NCBI RefSeq assembly: GCF_016756495.1
Contig: NZ_AP023245.1
Location: 62,001-126,000 of the forward strand
From: Mesorhizobium sp. 113-3-3
GTDB taxonomy: Bacteria; Pseudomonadota; Alphaproteobacteria; Rhizobiales; Rhizobiaceae
Direction of reading: 5' to 3'
Length of the DNA: 64,000 nucleotides
In this document: in pieces, positions 31,685-40,749 of the stretch
How positions within the stretch are numbered: the first letter of the stretch is position 1
Layout of the letters: every line of letters starts with the position of its first letter
The notes under the pieces: generated by a model
What the model saw: the letters and a program-made list of their open reading frames with translations, nothing else
Told to the model about the DNA's origin: nothing
Database searches by the model: none
Translations under genes and position numbers: made by a program

Positions 31685-32650
31685 TCAGTCTCCCGTTTTC
31701 TTTGACATTTCCGATCGCCGGAAAGCTTCGAAAAGCTCGTCCAGCCGTTCGGTGATGAAAGCACCGAACGGCGAGGCTTCCCTCGCTTTCAGGGCAAGCG
31801 TGAACACTTTTCCGGTGTCGGTGATCTTGGCCCGCACCGAGCTGTCCTGCGGCGCCCAGTCCTTTTCTCGTGTCTTGGGCGCAGCCCGCGAGCGTTTCGC
31901 CGGCGCGCTCAGGAAGTCGAAAAGGAGCGCAAATCGTGCGTCACTGCTTGGCCCCGCGAAACCAGCGCTCTTCACATAGTCTGCCGCCCTGCCCGCGTTC
32001 CCTGGATGCTCCATGAGCTTGGCCAGTTGCCACCATCTGTCCCGACCGACGGCCTTGGCCGCGCCAACCGCCACGATGACTGGCTCGGGAATATTGCCGG
32101 TCACGGAGCGCATCTTCGAGAAGGTCGTGTCATCGAGCGCCAAAGCGGACTTCACCGTGTCCGAGGTGTGGCCGCGCTTGAGAATGCGATCGGCAAACAG
32201 GGTCCTTTCGATGAAGGACAAATTGGCCCTGGCGGCATTCTCCTGGCCCTGGGCGATGACATGGTCCTCGTCGCCCATCTTCTTGACGACGGCGCGGACC
32301 GGCCTTCCCAACTGGCGGGCAACCTTGACGCGGCGATGGCCGAATACTGTCTGGAATCGCCCTGAAACCTCCGGATGCGGTCTGACCAGGATCGGAGAAT
32401 CCTGGCCTCTTTCCCGAATTGCCGACAGCAACTCCTGATACGCCTGATCGTCTTCTTCCAGGCGGTCCGAGACGAACGAGGTGTCAACCATGGCCGGATC
32501 GAGATCGACGACCGAACTCTTGGAGAGCTCCTCGAAGGATTGCATGATCGAACGGGAGGCGCCACGAACGGCATATCCCGATACATCCTTGCTATCGGCC
32601 ACCGCAGCGACGGGACCCATCACACTGCCGAAAATATCCTTGCGGGCCAT
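31685..32650 (-). CDS. repB: RepB, ParB-type plasmid partition protein
   Basis: 321 residues, preceded by GGAGGCGG. ParB hallmarks: VRPHPEVSGRFQTVFGHRRVKVARQLGRPVRAVV (box I region), ENAARANLSFIERTLFADRI (box II), then a helix-turn-helix (HTSDTVKSALALDDTTFSKMRSV). The C-terminal part (about 260-321) would dimerise. It binds parS sites and stimulates RepA ATPase to segregate plasmid copies. Two parS-like palindromes flank the repA gene at 32705-32720 and 34082-34097. The middle gene of the repABC operon. Confidence 0.95.
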   Translation of the reverse strand: MARKDIFGSVMGPVAAVADSKDVSGYAVRGASRSIMQSFEELSKSSVVDLDPAMVDTSFVSDRLEEDDQAYQELLSAIRERGQDSPILVRPHPEVSGRFQTVFGHRRVKVARQLGRPVRAVVKKMGDEDHVIAQGQENAARANLSFIERTLFADRILKRGHTSDTVKSALALDDTTFSKMRSVTGNIPEPVIVAVGAAKAVGRDRWWQLAKLMEHPGNAGRAADYVKSAGFAGPSSDARFALLFDFLSAPAKRSRAAPKTREKDWAPQDSSVRAKITDTGKVFTLALKAREASPFGAFITERLDELFEAFRRSEMSKKTGD

Positions 32651-32704
32651 TCAACCGCCTCCACATAAGGCTAGCGATCTGATTTTACGAACAAAATAGC
32701 CCAT

Positions 32705-32720
32705 TTTTACTGCCGTAAAG
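32705..32720. other. parS-like centromere site 1 (repA-repB gap)
   Basis: The palindrome TTTACTGCCGTAAA (32706-32719) agrees with the inner positions of the repABC parS consensus GTTnnCnGCnGnnAAC at TT, C, GC, G and AA, differing only at the two end bases. It lies in the 77-base gap between repA and repB, a known place for parS. Confidence 0.65.
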
Positions 32721-32727
32721 TTCGCCA

Positions 32728-33930
32728 TCACGAGCGACCCCACGCACGATGGATGAGGGTGACGACCTCAGCATTCACCGCGTCAAGCGACTCCAGGGCG
32801 CGGTCATATGTGGATCGGGTGAAGGCAGACTTCTCCACCTCGTAAAGCGTCTGCTTGGTGAGGCCCGCATCCGAAATCGCCGTCGACTTCAACATCGGGT
32901 TTTCCAGGATCTGGCCGGCAAGCATCGACTGCATGAAGCCCACCATCTGCGCCTGCGGAATATCGGTCGGTTCGTAGCGCGTGATCAGGTAGCGAAACCA
33001 GTCGAGTTCGATCGCGGCGCCGGCGGCCTTGATGGTCTTCAATATGCCGCCAAGCATCAGCAGGAACTGGCTCATCGACATGAGATCGAGCATCTGCGGA
33101 TGCACGGTAATGAGCACCGACGTCGCCGCCGACATTGCCGTCAAAGTCAGATAGCCAAGCTGGGGCGGGCAATCGACAACGACAACATCGTACCGGTCGT
33201 CAACTTCCGAAAGCGCCTTGGCCATGCGCGTGAAGAACTGGCGGCCGGCATTGGAGGTTTTGTCCTGCATGGCGAGTGGGGTGTCGTACTCGTATTCCTG
33301 CAGCTCGAGATTGGCGGGGATGATGTCGAGACCGGGGAAATTTGTCGGTATGATCACGTCCGCGACCGATCTGCGTTCATCGTCATACCTGATCGCTTCA
33401 TAAAGCGAGAGGTTGCGATCGAGCTCGGGCTGGAAGCCATGCAGTGCGGACAGCGAAGCTTGCGGATCAAGATCGATCGCAAGAACCCGATGACCGGTCA
33501 GCGCCAGGTGCTGGGCGAGGTGGGCAGCCGTGGTCGTCTTGCCGCTGCCGCCTTTGAAATTGACCACCGCGACCACCTGGAGCTTATCGCCAAGCTTGCG
33601 GTGCGGAACGTATTTCTTGACTTCGGTCCTGCCATGCTGGTCCAGGAACTGTCTGAGCTCGAGCATCTGTGTAGCCGTGTAGGAGCGACGGCCGGAAGGA
33701 CTTTGGTCAGGCAATGGCCCCTTGCCTTCGAGATGCAGACGCTTCAGATTGTTCTGCGAGACCCCGAGGTAGTGAGCGACCTCCGCCATCGAGAATGTGC
33801 GCAGCGTCTTCGTCGCATTGGGCGGAAATTTCTCCATCCGAAGTTGGTTCAACCGCCGGGAAATCTCGGCGCCCTGTTCGAGGATTTTGTCATCGAACTC
33901 GAAACGTGGCAGGCGCATGGAAACATTCAT
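32728..33930 (-). CDS. repA: RepA, ParA-type plasmid partition ATPase
   Basis: 400 residues. An N-terminal helix-turn-helix region (RTFSMAEVAHYLGVSQNNLKRLHLEGKGP, about 44-72) precedes the deviant Walker A VNFKGGSGKTTTAAHLAQHLA (near 123-133), then LAIDLDPQASLSALHG (Walker A') and YDVVVVDCPPQLGYLTLTA (Walker B). RepA drives plasmid partition with RepB and parS and represses the repABC promoter. A weak GACGAGA site precedes the ATG. It is the first gene of the operon; an inverted repeat at 33949-33985 lies just upstream. Confidence 0.95.
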   Translation of the reverse strand: MNVSMRLPRFEFDDKILEQGAEISRRLNQLRMEKFPPNATKTLRTFSMAEVAHYLGVSQNNLKRLHLEGKGPLPDQSPSGRRSYTATQMLELRQFLDQHGRTEVKKYVPHRKLGDKLQVVAVVNFKGGSGKTTTAAHLAQHLALTGHRVLAIDLDPQASLSALHGFQPELDRNLSLYEAIRYDDERRSVADVIIPTNFPGLDIIPANLELQEYEYDTPLAMQDKTSNAGRQFFTRMAKALSEVDDRYDVVVVDCPPQLGYLTLTAMSAATSVLITVHPQMLDLMSMSQFLLMLGGILKTIKAAGAAIELDWFRYLITRYEPTDIPQAQMVGFMQSMLAGQILENPMLKSTAISDAGLTKQTLYEVEKSAFTRSTYDRALESLDAVNAEVVTLIHRAWGRS

Positions 33931-33948
33931 TCTCGTCGAAACCTGAAT

Positions 33949-33985
33949 TGGCGCTTTTTGTTAGCAATGCCCACAAGAAGCGCCA
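33949..33985. promoter_or_regulatory. Inverted repeat upstream of repA, candidate RepA operator
   Basis: TGGCGCTT (33949-33956) and AAGCGCCA (33978-33985) form an 8-bp perfect inverted repeat with a 21-base spacer, 19 bases before the repA start codon. RepA proteins of repABC plasmids repress their own promoter by binding inverted repeats in this region; the match is positional. Confidence 0.45.
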
Positions 33986-34081
33986 TTAAGCTCCGATTCG
34001 GACTTACCGGCAAGAAGTTTTGGGTTAACAAAAGGTTAACGCTGGCCAAACCACGGGCAATCGCGCGCAAAGCATCCATAA

Positions 34082-34097
34082 ATTTACCGCAGTAAAA
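34082..34097. other. parS-like centromere site 2 (upstream of repA)
   Basis: TTTACCGCAGTAAA (34083-34096) has the same TTTACnGCnGTAAA form as site 1 and the same agreement with the repABC parS consensus. It lies about 150 bases upstream of repA. Two matching sites bracketing repA make a chance match unlikely. Confidence 0.62.
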
Positions 34098-34794
34098 ACA
34101 CCGCAGAACGATATTGAAAACAGAGATTTGCGCGGGCTGGAAGCGACCACTCGACAAGGCAACCATCGCAGCTGTGATGATGTTGCCAGGACCGCTACGT
34201 TCAGCGACGGATGTCGCGGAGGTCTCGGTTTTGAAATTGGCGGGGAGGGCAGGATTTGCGTGTGAGGATTTGTCTCGGCAGTTCGGCACTGGCGGCGTCG
34301 AACGCGGAAAGGCCGCCAATGTGTAAGGCGGCCGCTGCGTGCAGAGCCATGGTGCGGGAAGGGCCGGGGACGGGCACTTCCGAAGTCGTTTAGGGGATGA
34401 AGAATTTGCCAGTATCCTTCGGCGATCGTGAAATCCTTGTTTGACGATTAAGTTAGCCTTGTTGGCATGCCACGTCAGGCCATCCGTGTTCACCAGATAG
34501 AGCGCAAAGGCACCGTCTTCGAGAAAATCCTGATAGTCGAAGTTACGGGCTAGGACGGCTGCCGCCTGGGTGGTTCGGCGGTCGTTCACTCTTGACACGC
34601 CCCGCGGCGAAACCGGACCTAACGCACCGTCGAAAATCGTTCCAAGCCGCTGGCTGCATTGTTTGGCACGAACCCACCTTCAGGGGTGAAAGACGACTGG
34701 GTCGACGTTCTCGACATGCGCGCAATTTGTGCTGAGGGACTTGCCGATTTGCTCGGGCCCGGCCCCCACAGGGCACCTTCTTCGGGGTGTCGTG
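34098..34794. other. Intergenic stretch upstream of repABC
   Basis: About 700 bases without a supported gene. A minus-strand frame (33927-34598) covers part of it, but it runs through parS and the repA leader. Its upstream portion (FDYQDFLEDGAFALYLVNTDG) looks protein-like and may be a remnant. Confidence 0.4.
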
Positions 34795-34820
34795 GGAACC
34801 TCGATGAACGCAATTCCGTT
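34795..34820 (+). promoter_or_regulatory. EcfG/RpoE2-type promoter before the PRC-barrel gene
   Basis: GGAAC (34795-34799), 19-base spacer, TT (34819-34820) within CCGTT. It lies 80 bases before the ATG at 34901. Confidence 0.6.
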
Positions 34821-34900
34821 GATGATGCATCAAGTTGCGTCTTGTCGGGAAAACGGACAGGGAGCGCGCAACGACATCGACAACACAAAGAATAACCACG

Positions 34901-35728
34901 ATGAGCTACAAAACTCTCACTGCTGCCACCGCACTTGCAACCCTCATTGCCTCAGGGGCATTTGCCGCGAACGTCGTGACATCGGCGCCCGCGGATAACA
35001 ATGCTGCGACAACTGCCGCGGTTGCCCCAAATGGCAGCCTTGTCTCCAAAATGATAGGCGCTTCAGTTTACAACGGAACGGATGCTAATGCTCAGACGAT
35101 CGGCAAGGTCAATGACGTTCTCCTGGCCAAGGACGGCAAGGCCCAGTCGCTCATCATCGGCGTCGGGGGCTTTCTCGGCATCGGTGAAAAGAATGTCGCT
35201 TTCGACTTCAACAAGGCCCAGTGGGCCGAAAAGGACGGCAAGCGCTGGCTTGTGATCAAGACCACCAAGGAAGACCTGGAGGCTCAGCCGAACTTCGATA
35301 CCAAGGCTTACGATCCAACCACGGCTTCCAGCGCTGCCCCCGCAGCGACGGTGGCGCCTGACTCAAACACCACTGGGGCGGTCGACAAGACGGCACTGAC
35401 CGCCGTCCCGATCGACAAGGTCCGGGCCGAGGATCTGGTCGGCACGACTGTCTATGGCGCCAACGACGCCAAGGTTGGAAAGATCGGCGACGTTGTCCTG
35501 ACAGGCGACAAAAAAGTCGACGCCGTGCTGATCGATGTCGGTGGGTTCCTCGGCATGGGCGCCAAGGAGGTGGCCATTGGCATGAACAATCTCAAGTTCA
35601 TGACGGACAAGTCAGGAAATCGGTACCTATACACGAATTTTACAAAAGAGCAGTTCAATGCCCAGCCGGCCTATGAAAAAGGCACTTACGCAAGCGCGCG
35701 GGACAAACAACGTATGATTGCAAACTAA
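34901..35728 (+). CDS. Exported protein with two PRC-barrel domains
   Basis: 275 residues from the ATG at 34901, where a typical signal peptide starts (SYKTLTAATALATLIASGAFA, cleavage near 22). Two PRC-barrel domains follow, near 45-125 (GASVYNGTDANAQTIGKVNDVLL, SLIIGVGGFLGIGEKNVAFDF) and 175-255 (GTTVYGANDAKVGKIGDVVLTG, AVLIDVGGFLGMGAKEVAIGM), joined by an Ala/Thr/Pro-rich linker. PRC barrels bind proteins or small ligands; the VGGFLG(I/M)G form is common in rhizobial periplasmic stress proteins. The frame opens upstream at 34835, but that part is promoter leader. Confidence 0.9.
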   Translation: MSYKTLTAATALATLIASGAFAANVVTSAPADNNAATTAAVAPNGSLVSKMIGASVYNGTDANAQTIGKVNDVLLAKDGKAQSLIIGVGGFLGIGEKNVAFDFNKAQWAEKDGKRWLVIKTTKEDLEAQPNFDTKAYDPTTASSAAPAATVAPDSNTTGAVDKTALTAVPIDKVRAEDLVGTTVYGANDAKVGKIGDVVLTGDKKVDAVLIDVGGFLGMGAKEVAIGMNNLKFMTDKSGNRYLYTNFTKEQFNAQPAYEKGTYASARDKQRMIAN

Positions 35729-36617
35729 AGTTTCTTTGATCTATCCGTTAAGTGGATCTTCGCGGCCCGGTTCGTATCGACCGGGTCGCAGGTGATCATG
35801 CGGAGGCGGAGTAGTCTTGTGCTTCGCGCAACTTTGTTGGCAAGGTACCGCATCCTCCAAGACCGGGTCTCCGTTAGCGCCCCGACAAGACGTTCAAGAG
35901 TCTTGAAGTTGTCCAAATCCTCGTATGGCGTCAGATGCAAGTTGGCCGGGACGCCTCTCAGCTCGGCTTATCATGGGCTTTCATCGACGGTTGGTAAGCT
36001 CGCCATGTTGGACCCGGCCCTCGCACGGCGTCGCGCTCGGCGCGCAAACGCAATCTGGTGCGCGTGCAGGTAGTGGAGGCGCAGTTCGCGATCACCCACC
36101 TCTTCGGAGGTGTGGGAACTTCATTATTGAGCTTCAAGGCGCTAGATCTTTGGCAGCACGAACCACGCTCACGGAAAGGTTCCGATCGCGCAGTCAGGCT
36201 GCTCTCGATGGACTGTCCTGCGTGGCGCCCCTTCCCAGCACAGCAGGTCGACCATGCGATCGGCGACACTCGCACGGCATTGATCGTCGACCCCGGAGTA
36301 CCCCCTTTGGGCGCCCGTCCGATACCGACGCAGCCGCTGGCTGTTTTTATTTGCCGGATATTCGCGGCGGCCGGCGCCATGCGTTAAGCATCGGATGGCG
36401 GGGTCTGCCACGCCGGAGAGTCGATCGTGCGGAGGGTACGCCCTATCGGCGAAAAAAGGCGCTCGACGAGATGATTTATGCCAACGCCAGTGGTGCTACG
36501 ACTTGGACCTCAGATGATAGGCTTTGTCTCTGGGCCTAGGTAGGGATGTCCGTCGACGCGCAGGGCGTACGAACCGGCGGGGGAGGGGTTCCCAACGGGA
36601 CCCCTCGAATGACCGGA
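35729..36617. other. Intergenic stretch without a supported gene
   Basis: About 890 bases. Overlapping frames on both strands exist because of high GC, but none has a ribosome-binding site and recognisable product. A short hairpin CCCGGT/ACCGGG (35766-35785) follows the PRC-barrel gene without a T run. It is probably decayed sequence. Confidence 0.45.
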
Positions 36618-37145
36618 TCAGGCAGCCTGCTGTTCGGCAGCGCGATCGTTCACGCCCGCCTCGCCAAGAGACGTCAGTGCTTCGTCGGTGGCTTTCTCTT
36701 CTTCCAGGTTGGCGTTGAGCAGTTCCGCCACGTCATCCCTACCAAGAGATGTCGCCCACGCAATCAAAGTGCCATAGCGCGCGATCTCGTAGTGTTCGAC
36801 GGCCTGCGCGGCGCCTACCAGCCCGGCGTCCAATGAGACCGAGCCTTTGTAGTCCTCGAGAATCTCCGAGCCTTCCTCAAGTATGCCATCGATGGCGGGA
36901 CAGGTTTTGCCTCGGGCCGGCGTGCCGAGAATCTCGAATACTTCTTCCAGCCGTTCGACTTGGCCTTCGGTCTCAGCAAGATGCTTTTCAAAGGCGGCGG
37001 TGACCTGCTGGTCGTCCGCACCCCTTGCCATCTTCGGCAACGCCTTCAAGATTTTTTTCTCCGCATAGTATATATCCTTCAGGCCATCGAGAAACATGTC
37101 CTCAAGGCCTTTGTTTCCGGCGGTTGCCTTCTTCGTAGCTGCCAT
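36618..37145 (-). CDS. DUF892 (YciE-type) ferritin-like protein, copy 2
   Basis: 175 residues from the ATG at 37145 with AAGGAGAA upstream. Lys/Ala-rich N-terminus (AATKKATAGNKG), then the DUF892 bundle: EDMFLDGLKDIYYAEKKILKALPKMA, FEKHLAETEGQVERLEEVFEILG, AAQAVEHYEIARYGTLIAWATSLG and LLNANLEEEKATDEALTSL. The paired Glu/His positions match a ferritin-like di-metal site. It is about half identical by eye to copy 1 at 17490-17966 and is of a different subtype with a longer N-terminus. An EcfG-like promoter lies upstream here too. Confidence 0.93.
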   Translation of the reverse strand: MAATKKATAGNKGLEDMFLDGLKDIYYAEKKILKALPKMARGADDQQVTAAFEKHLAETEGQVERLEEVFEILGTPARGKTCPAIDGILEEGSEILEDYKGSVSLDAGLVGAAQAVEHYEIARYGTLIAWATSLGRDDVAELLNANLEEEKATDEALTSLGEAGVNDRAAEQQAA

Positions 37146-37185
37146 TGTGATGTTCTCCTTGTTCATGAACCCATTGCGGGTTCCC

Positions 37186-37210
37186 AACTTCATTGGACAC
37201 GCGAGGTTCC
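37186..37210 (-). promoter_or_regulatory. EcfG/RpoE2-type promoter before DUF892 copy 2
   Basis: Minus strand GGAAC (37210-37206), 18-base spacer, TT (37187-37186). Predicted leader of about 33 bases. Confidence 0.55.
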
Positions 37211-38019
37211 ATAGCAATTGACACGGGGCGGCCTTTTGGTGGCGACCTCTCACGTAGCAGTTCTGGGACACATCGGGCCAAGCGTCGACGAGCCCTGCAA
37301 CGGGATGAGATGACTTGAGCTCTCGCTGGTGGCAGAAACCGCGCTACAACGATCCAATATTTCCCTGCATCAAGCGGCCATATTGGACAGCTCTGGAGCC
37401 GAGAGATAACAAACGACGTTTCAATAGTCGATCTCATACCTGCCGGTAGCTGCGCTTGAGTCAAGGGCGGGTGTAGCCGCGCTCCGGATGATAATCATCA
37501 AGCTTCTCGACGCCACTCCACAAGATGGCATCCGACCACCGCTGATCCCCAGAAATCCCTGCTTCGGGGGGGACCAGTGTGGATTAATCGTGCGTTGGGC
37601 TCTTTACGCGCCCCCGAGCGGACCGCGCCAAAAATACCGATTTCACGAGTGCCGGGGGAACACATTTCGATGTCCGGCGTTGCTGGCGCTACTCCAGGGG
37701 AATCGAATTCTGATGCTGCTTGCCGTGCAGAACTCTATCTCGGCGGCCGTCCTGGCAGCCAGGAGCGATGAGGTCGACATTTTTGGCGTGATCGACCTTA
37801 CCAATTGCTGCGAAACCCGGATCAGCAAAATCACCTTGGGGCTGGCCATTCAATTTGTGGCTAACGCCACAGTCCTTGGGTACGACGTCCGCGGGGCCAT
37901 GGTTTTCTATGGTGAACCGGGAACTCCGAGTCTTAGGTCAAGAGACTGTGATCGACTGTGGGCGCAATTTGGCGGTGCGCTCGTTCGGCCATGACGACAA
38001 CTCCCGCTCGGTTTGCCTT
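37211..38019. other. Intergenic stretch; one doubtful frame
   Basis: A plus-strand frame at 37488-37994 has a hydrophobic/polar stretch (AVQNSISAAVLAARSDEVDIFGVIDLTN), but no ribosome-binding site and no known family. I do not call it a gene. A GGAAC at 37920 lacks the matching -10 TT. Confidence 0.35.
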
Positions 38020-40026
38020 CTAATGAGACAAGATTACCCGCAACTCACAGATCAATCCCGATTCTTCAAATTTCAGCGTTACGCTACCTGACTTGTCCGA
38101 ATCAAATACCCTCTCTAGGAGCTGTGTTCCGAAGCCCTTACGGCCGCCTGGCCCAACGCGCGGGCCTCCCGTCTCGCGCCAATTCAGATCAAGACAGCGA
38201 TGATCCTTGTGGGCGGTGAGCCTCCAGCGGATGCAAACCCGGCCCGTGGCATTCGCCAACGAGCCGTATTTGATCGCATTGGTCGTAAGCTCATGAAATG
38301 CCAAAGCCGCCGAAAGGGCGATGTTCGGCGGGAGCCACACCGGCTCGCCGCTGATCTGGAATCGCTCAAGCGGGGCGTGCGGCATGATCGTTCCCAAAAT
38401 CAGGTCATTCAGGTCGGCCCCACTCCAGTTCTGCTGCGTGAGGAGGTCGTGCGCCTTTGCCAGCGAGATGAGTCGGCTAGACAGTGTCTGTCGCGCCTCG
38501 GTCAAACTAGTGGCATTGCGGATGGTCTGACTCGCAATGGATTGGACAACGGCAAGCGTGTTCTTGACGCGATGGTTAAGTTCATTGGCCAGCAGTTTTC
38601 GGTGCTCTTCGCCGCGCTTGCGCTCGGTAATGTCCAGGCTGATTTGTACCGCGCCAAGGATTGCGCCATCGGGATGGCGAATTGGCCGTGCGCTTGAGAG
38701 CAGGAAGCGTTCAACCCCCGAAGGCAAGATGTATGCAAACTCTTCCTGGTCGACCAGTTCTCCACGCATCGCCCGGCTCAGCGGCCGATCCTCTCGGCTG
38801 ACTACCTGACCATCCTTTACCGCCACTGTGTCGATTACGTGCTCTGGCTGGCCAAAGGATGTTAAAGTTTCTGTCGGCAACCCCATCAGTTCAGTCGCAA
38901 AACGATTCCGGATAACCTGAAGCGCTTTCGGATCATAGGTGAACCATACCGCTGCAGGGACAGTGTCCAAGACCGCTTCCAACTCGGTTCTTCGTGTGGC
39001 AATGGCCCGCTCTGCATCAACCATTGCATCGGCAATGGTGGCAAACTCGGCGATTGAGGAATGCAGAGGCTCGACCTTTCGTCCGTGGCCCAGCGCTTGG
39101 GCGCGCGCCGAAAGGTCGGCGGTTGCTCCGACAAAACGTTTGGCGAAGATATATCCCAGCGCCATGGAGACAAGGAGCGAGAGAAGGCCGATACCGCAAA
39201 TTGCGATCAAGACGCGCCGGAGCGGAGCCTTTGCAGCTGAAAGCGGTAAATTGGCTGTAAAGAACCAGTCGGAATACGAAGACCTGTAGTAGCCTGCCAG
39301 AAGGGTGATGCCTTCCAGGTTGCGAGACGTGAAGCTGCCGGACCGACCAACGACTTTCTCAACATATTCGGGCAATCCCGGCTTGCCGGTCATCTCTTCA
39401 TGCAATCTGGAACGGGCGACGAAGTGTCCTTGATGATCGCCAATCCCGACCGTCCAGCCGTCTGGAACTGCCGGCATCATTACATTGTGGATGCGCGAAG
39501 TCGGGACGGATATTGAAAGGATAAGGTCCTCGCCTTTGGGAGCCGGCACCCGCACGCCGACGGCAATGCGATAGTCCTTCGACCCCGCTGCGGCGAAGAC
39601 ATCACTTACGAAAAGACCCGAAGTCTGCAACCTTTGGCGGTCATGGTCCGTGAGCGGCTCTAGGGGCGGGAGGCTAGTCCCATAGCCAATTTCGGTGTTC
39701 ATCAGCTGGTTGCGGCCCAGATCGCGCAGGATGATGACACGGTTCGTGCCCCATACTAGATTGACCGCTTGGTCATGAAAGGCCTGCAAATCGCCTTTAG
39801 AAAGAGCGGTCGATTTTGACAAGCCATTGAGGACCGTTTGAAGATTGAAGAGTTCGCCTTCAACCACGAGCGAAACCTGCCTGGCCGTCTGCACAGCCTC
39901 GTGTTCGATGCGGTCTTGCTCCCGAAGCGCGAATTGAACCAGCAAATAGGCCGCAAATAACCAGACGGGCACGATCGCAGCAGCGATCAGTCCAAGCAGG
40001 TGCAATCGAACGGATCGAGGTTGCAA
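38020..40026 (-). CDS. Sensor histidine kinase of the HWE family (cache-HAMP-PAS-HWE)
   Basis: 668 residues. A TTG at 40026 is preceded by GGAGGG six bases upstream, so I accept TTG as start. Order: membrane helix (about 8-30), periplasmic double-cache-like sensor (about 35-265), second helix (about 272-295), HAMP (about 296-345), PAS domain (about 355-465, ending GAVQISLDITERKRGEE), HWE kinase with phospho-acceptor motif LLANELNHRVKNTLAVVQSIASQT, the HELTTNAIKYG N-box and GFGTQLLERVF. HWE kinases are common in Rhizobiales and some feed the PhyR general-stress pathway. No response regulator is adjacent; a lone receiver protein lies at 44576-44977. Confidence 0.92.
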   Translation of the reverse strand: MQPRSVRLHLLGLIAAAIVPVWLFAAYLLVQFALREQDRIEHEAVQTARQVSLVVEGELFNLQTVLNGLSKSTALSKGDLQAFHDQAVNLVWGTNRVIILRDLGRNQLMNTEIGYGTSLPPLEPLTDHDRQRLQTSGLFVSDVFAAAGSKDYRIAVGVRVPAPKGEDLILSISVPTSRIHNVMMPAVPDGWTVGIGDHQGHFVARSRLHEEMTGKPGLPEYVEKVVGRSGSFTSRNLEGITLLAGYYRSSYSDWFFTANLPLSAAKAPLRRVLIAICGIGLLSLLVSMALGYIFAKRFVGATADLSARAQALGHGRKVEPLHSSIAEFATIADAMVDAERAIATRRTELEAVLDTVPAAVWFTYDPKALQVIRNRFATELMGLPTETLTSFGQPEHVIDTVAVKDGQVVSREDRPLSRAMRGELVDQEEFAYILPSGVERFLLSSARPIRHPDGAILGAVQISLDITERKRGEEHRKLLANELNHRVKNTLAVVQSIASQTIRNATSLTEARQTLSSRLISLAKAHDLLTQQNWSGADLNDLILGTIMPHAPLERFQISGEPVWLPPNIALSAALAFHELTTNAIKYGSLANATGRVCIRWRLTAHKDHRCLDLNWRETGGPRVGPGGRKGFGTQLLERVFDSDKSGSVTLKFEESGLICELRVILSH

Positions 40027-40477
40027 GCCGAACCCTCCGCAGCCTCTGGCTTATGCCAGCATAATGCCAAGGCGGCGAACAGCAAGGTTTGTTAAAGCGA
40101 ATGTTTGAAAGCATTTTGGGCTAGCGTGGCATGTAGGATTCTCTGGGCCTCTCGTCGGCGCAAACAGGCTTTGCCCGCTGTCAGAAGTTGAAAGGGGGCC
40201 TTGCCAATCTTGTGGTTCTGTCATCCACACCGAAGTTGCGGCACAACTCTATCGGCAACTTAATGATTTTCGCCCCGTCTTCAGGGGCAGGCGGTCTATG
40301 CCCCGGGCCCTTGCTGATAGAGGACCTGGTGTAAATCGCGCCGATCGACCGACGCAGTAGGGGAAAGCAGTAGAAATGGTCTTCCTCTCATGCCGGTTCG
40401 CCAGCGTGGCGCTTGCCGGGAATAGACGGGCCGGGGTCTGAAAGCTTGGTCATAGCGCGTCATCGGGGTCCAGTTCA
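40027..40477. other. Intergenic stretch without a gene
   Basis: About 450 bases upstream of the HWE kinase. I see no GGAAC-type promoter and no convincing gene on either strand. Confidence 0.4.
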
Positions 40478-40645
40478 TTAGGACAAGACCCGCCCTCGAT
40501 TCAGTGGCCAAACCTCGACCACGCCATGCGCGACAGCGCAGGAAACACGCGAAATTTTATCGATGGCGTCCGAAAGGTCAGCCGCTTCGATCACGGTAAA
40601 GCCGGCTATCGGCAGGTCCGACGACATGAAAGCACCATCGAGCGT
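40478..40645 (-). pseudogene. YCII-domain protein remnant
   Basis: The minus strand ending at the stop 40480-40478 reads TLDGAFMSSDLPIAGFTVIE, then AADLSDAIDKISRVSCAVAHGVVEVWPL. This is the second half of YciI/DGPF-type proteins (DGPF, then a GFFxIE strand, a Glu/Asp-Ala helix and the GTVEVRPL end). No intact first half exists: the frame upstream has no start, and the apparent N-terminal region is in another frame. Full-length members have about 120 residues; about 55 remain. It is called as a decayed gene. Confidence 0.5.
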
Positions 40646-40749
40646 GTCAACTCCCGACGCGTCCGGATTTCGGACCTGAACGGGCGTCCCCGCCCTTCAG
40701 GACAGACGCCCCCGAAAACCTCGCAATGGCAATCAGCCGCCTGCTCGGC

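Noticed and set aside
32749..34095. 448-codon plus-strand frame antisense to repA
   Set aside because: The sense strand encodes full-length RepA with all ATPase motifs; the antisense frame runs through the repA leader and parS site.
33927..34598. 223-codon minus-strand frame upstream of repA
   Set aside because: It overlaps the repA leader, inverted repeat and parS site. Only its first third looks protein-like; at most a remnant.
36115..36142. GGAAC as EcfG promoter; also at 37920, 54253(-), 63395 and 63838
   Set aside because: None has TT at spacing 18-19, and no convincing gene follows except at 54253, where the -10 is still missing.
37488..37994. 168-codon plus-strand frame
   Set aside because: No ribosome-binding site, irregular composition and no family; kept only as a note in the intergenic entry.
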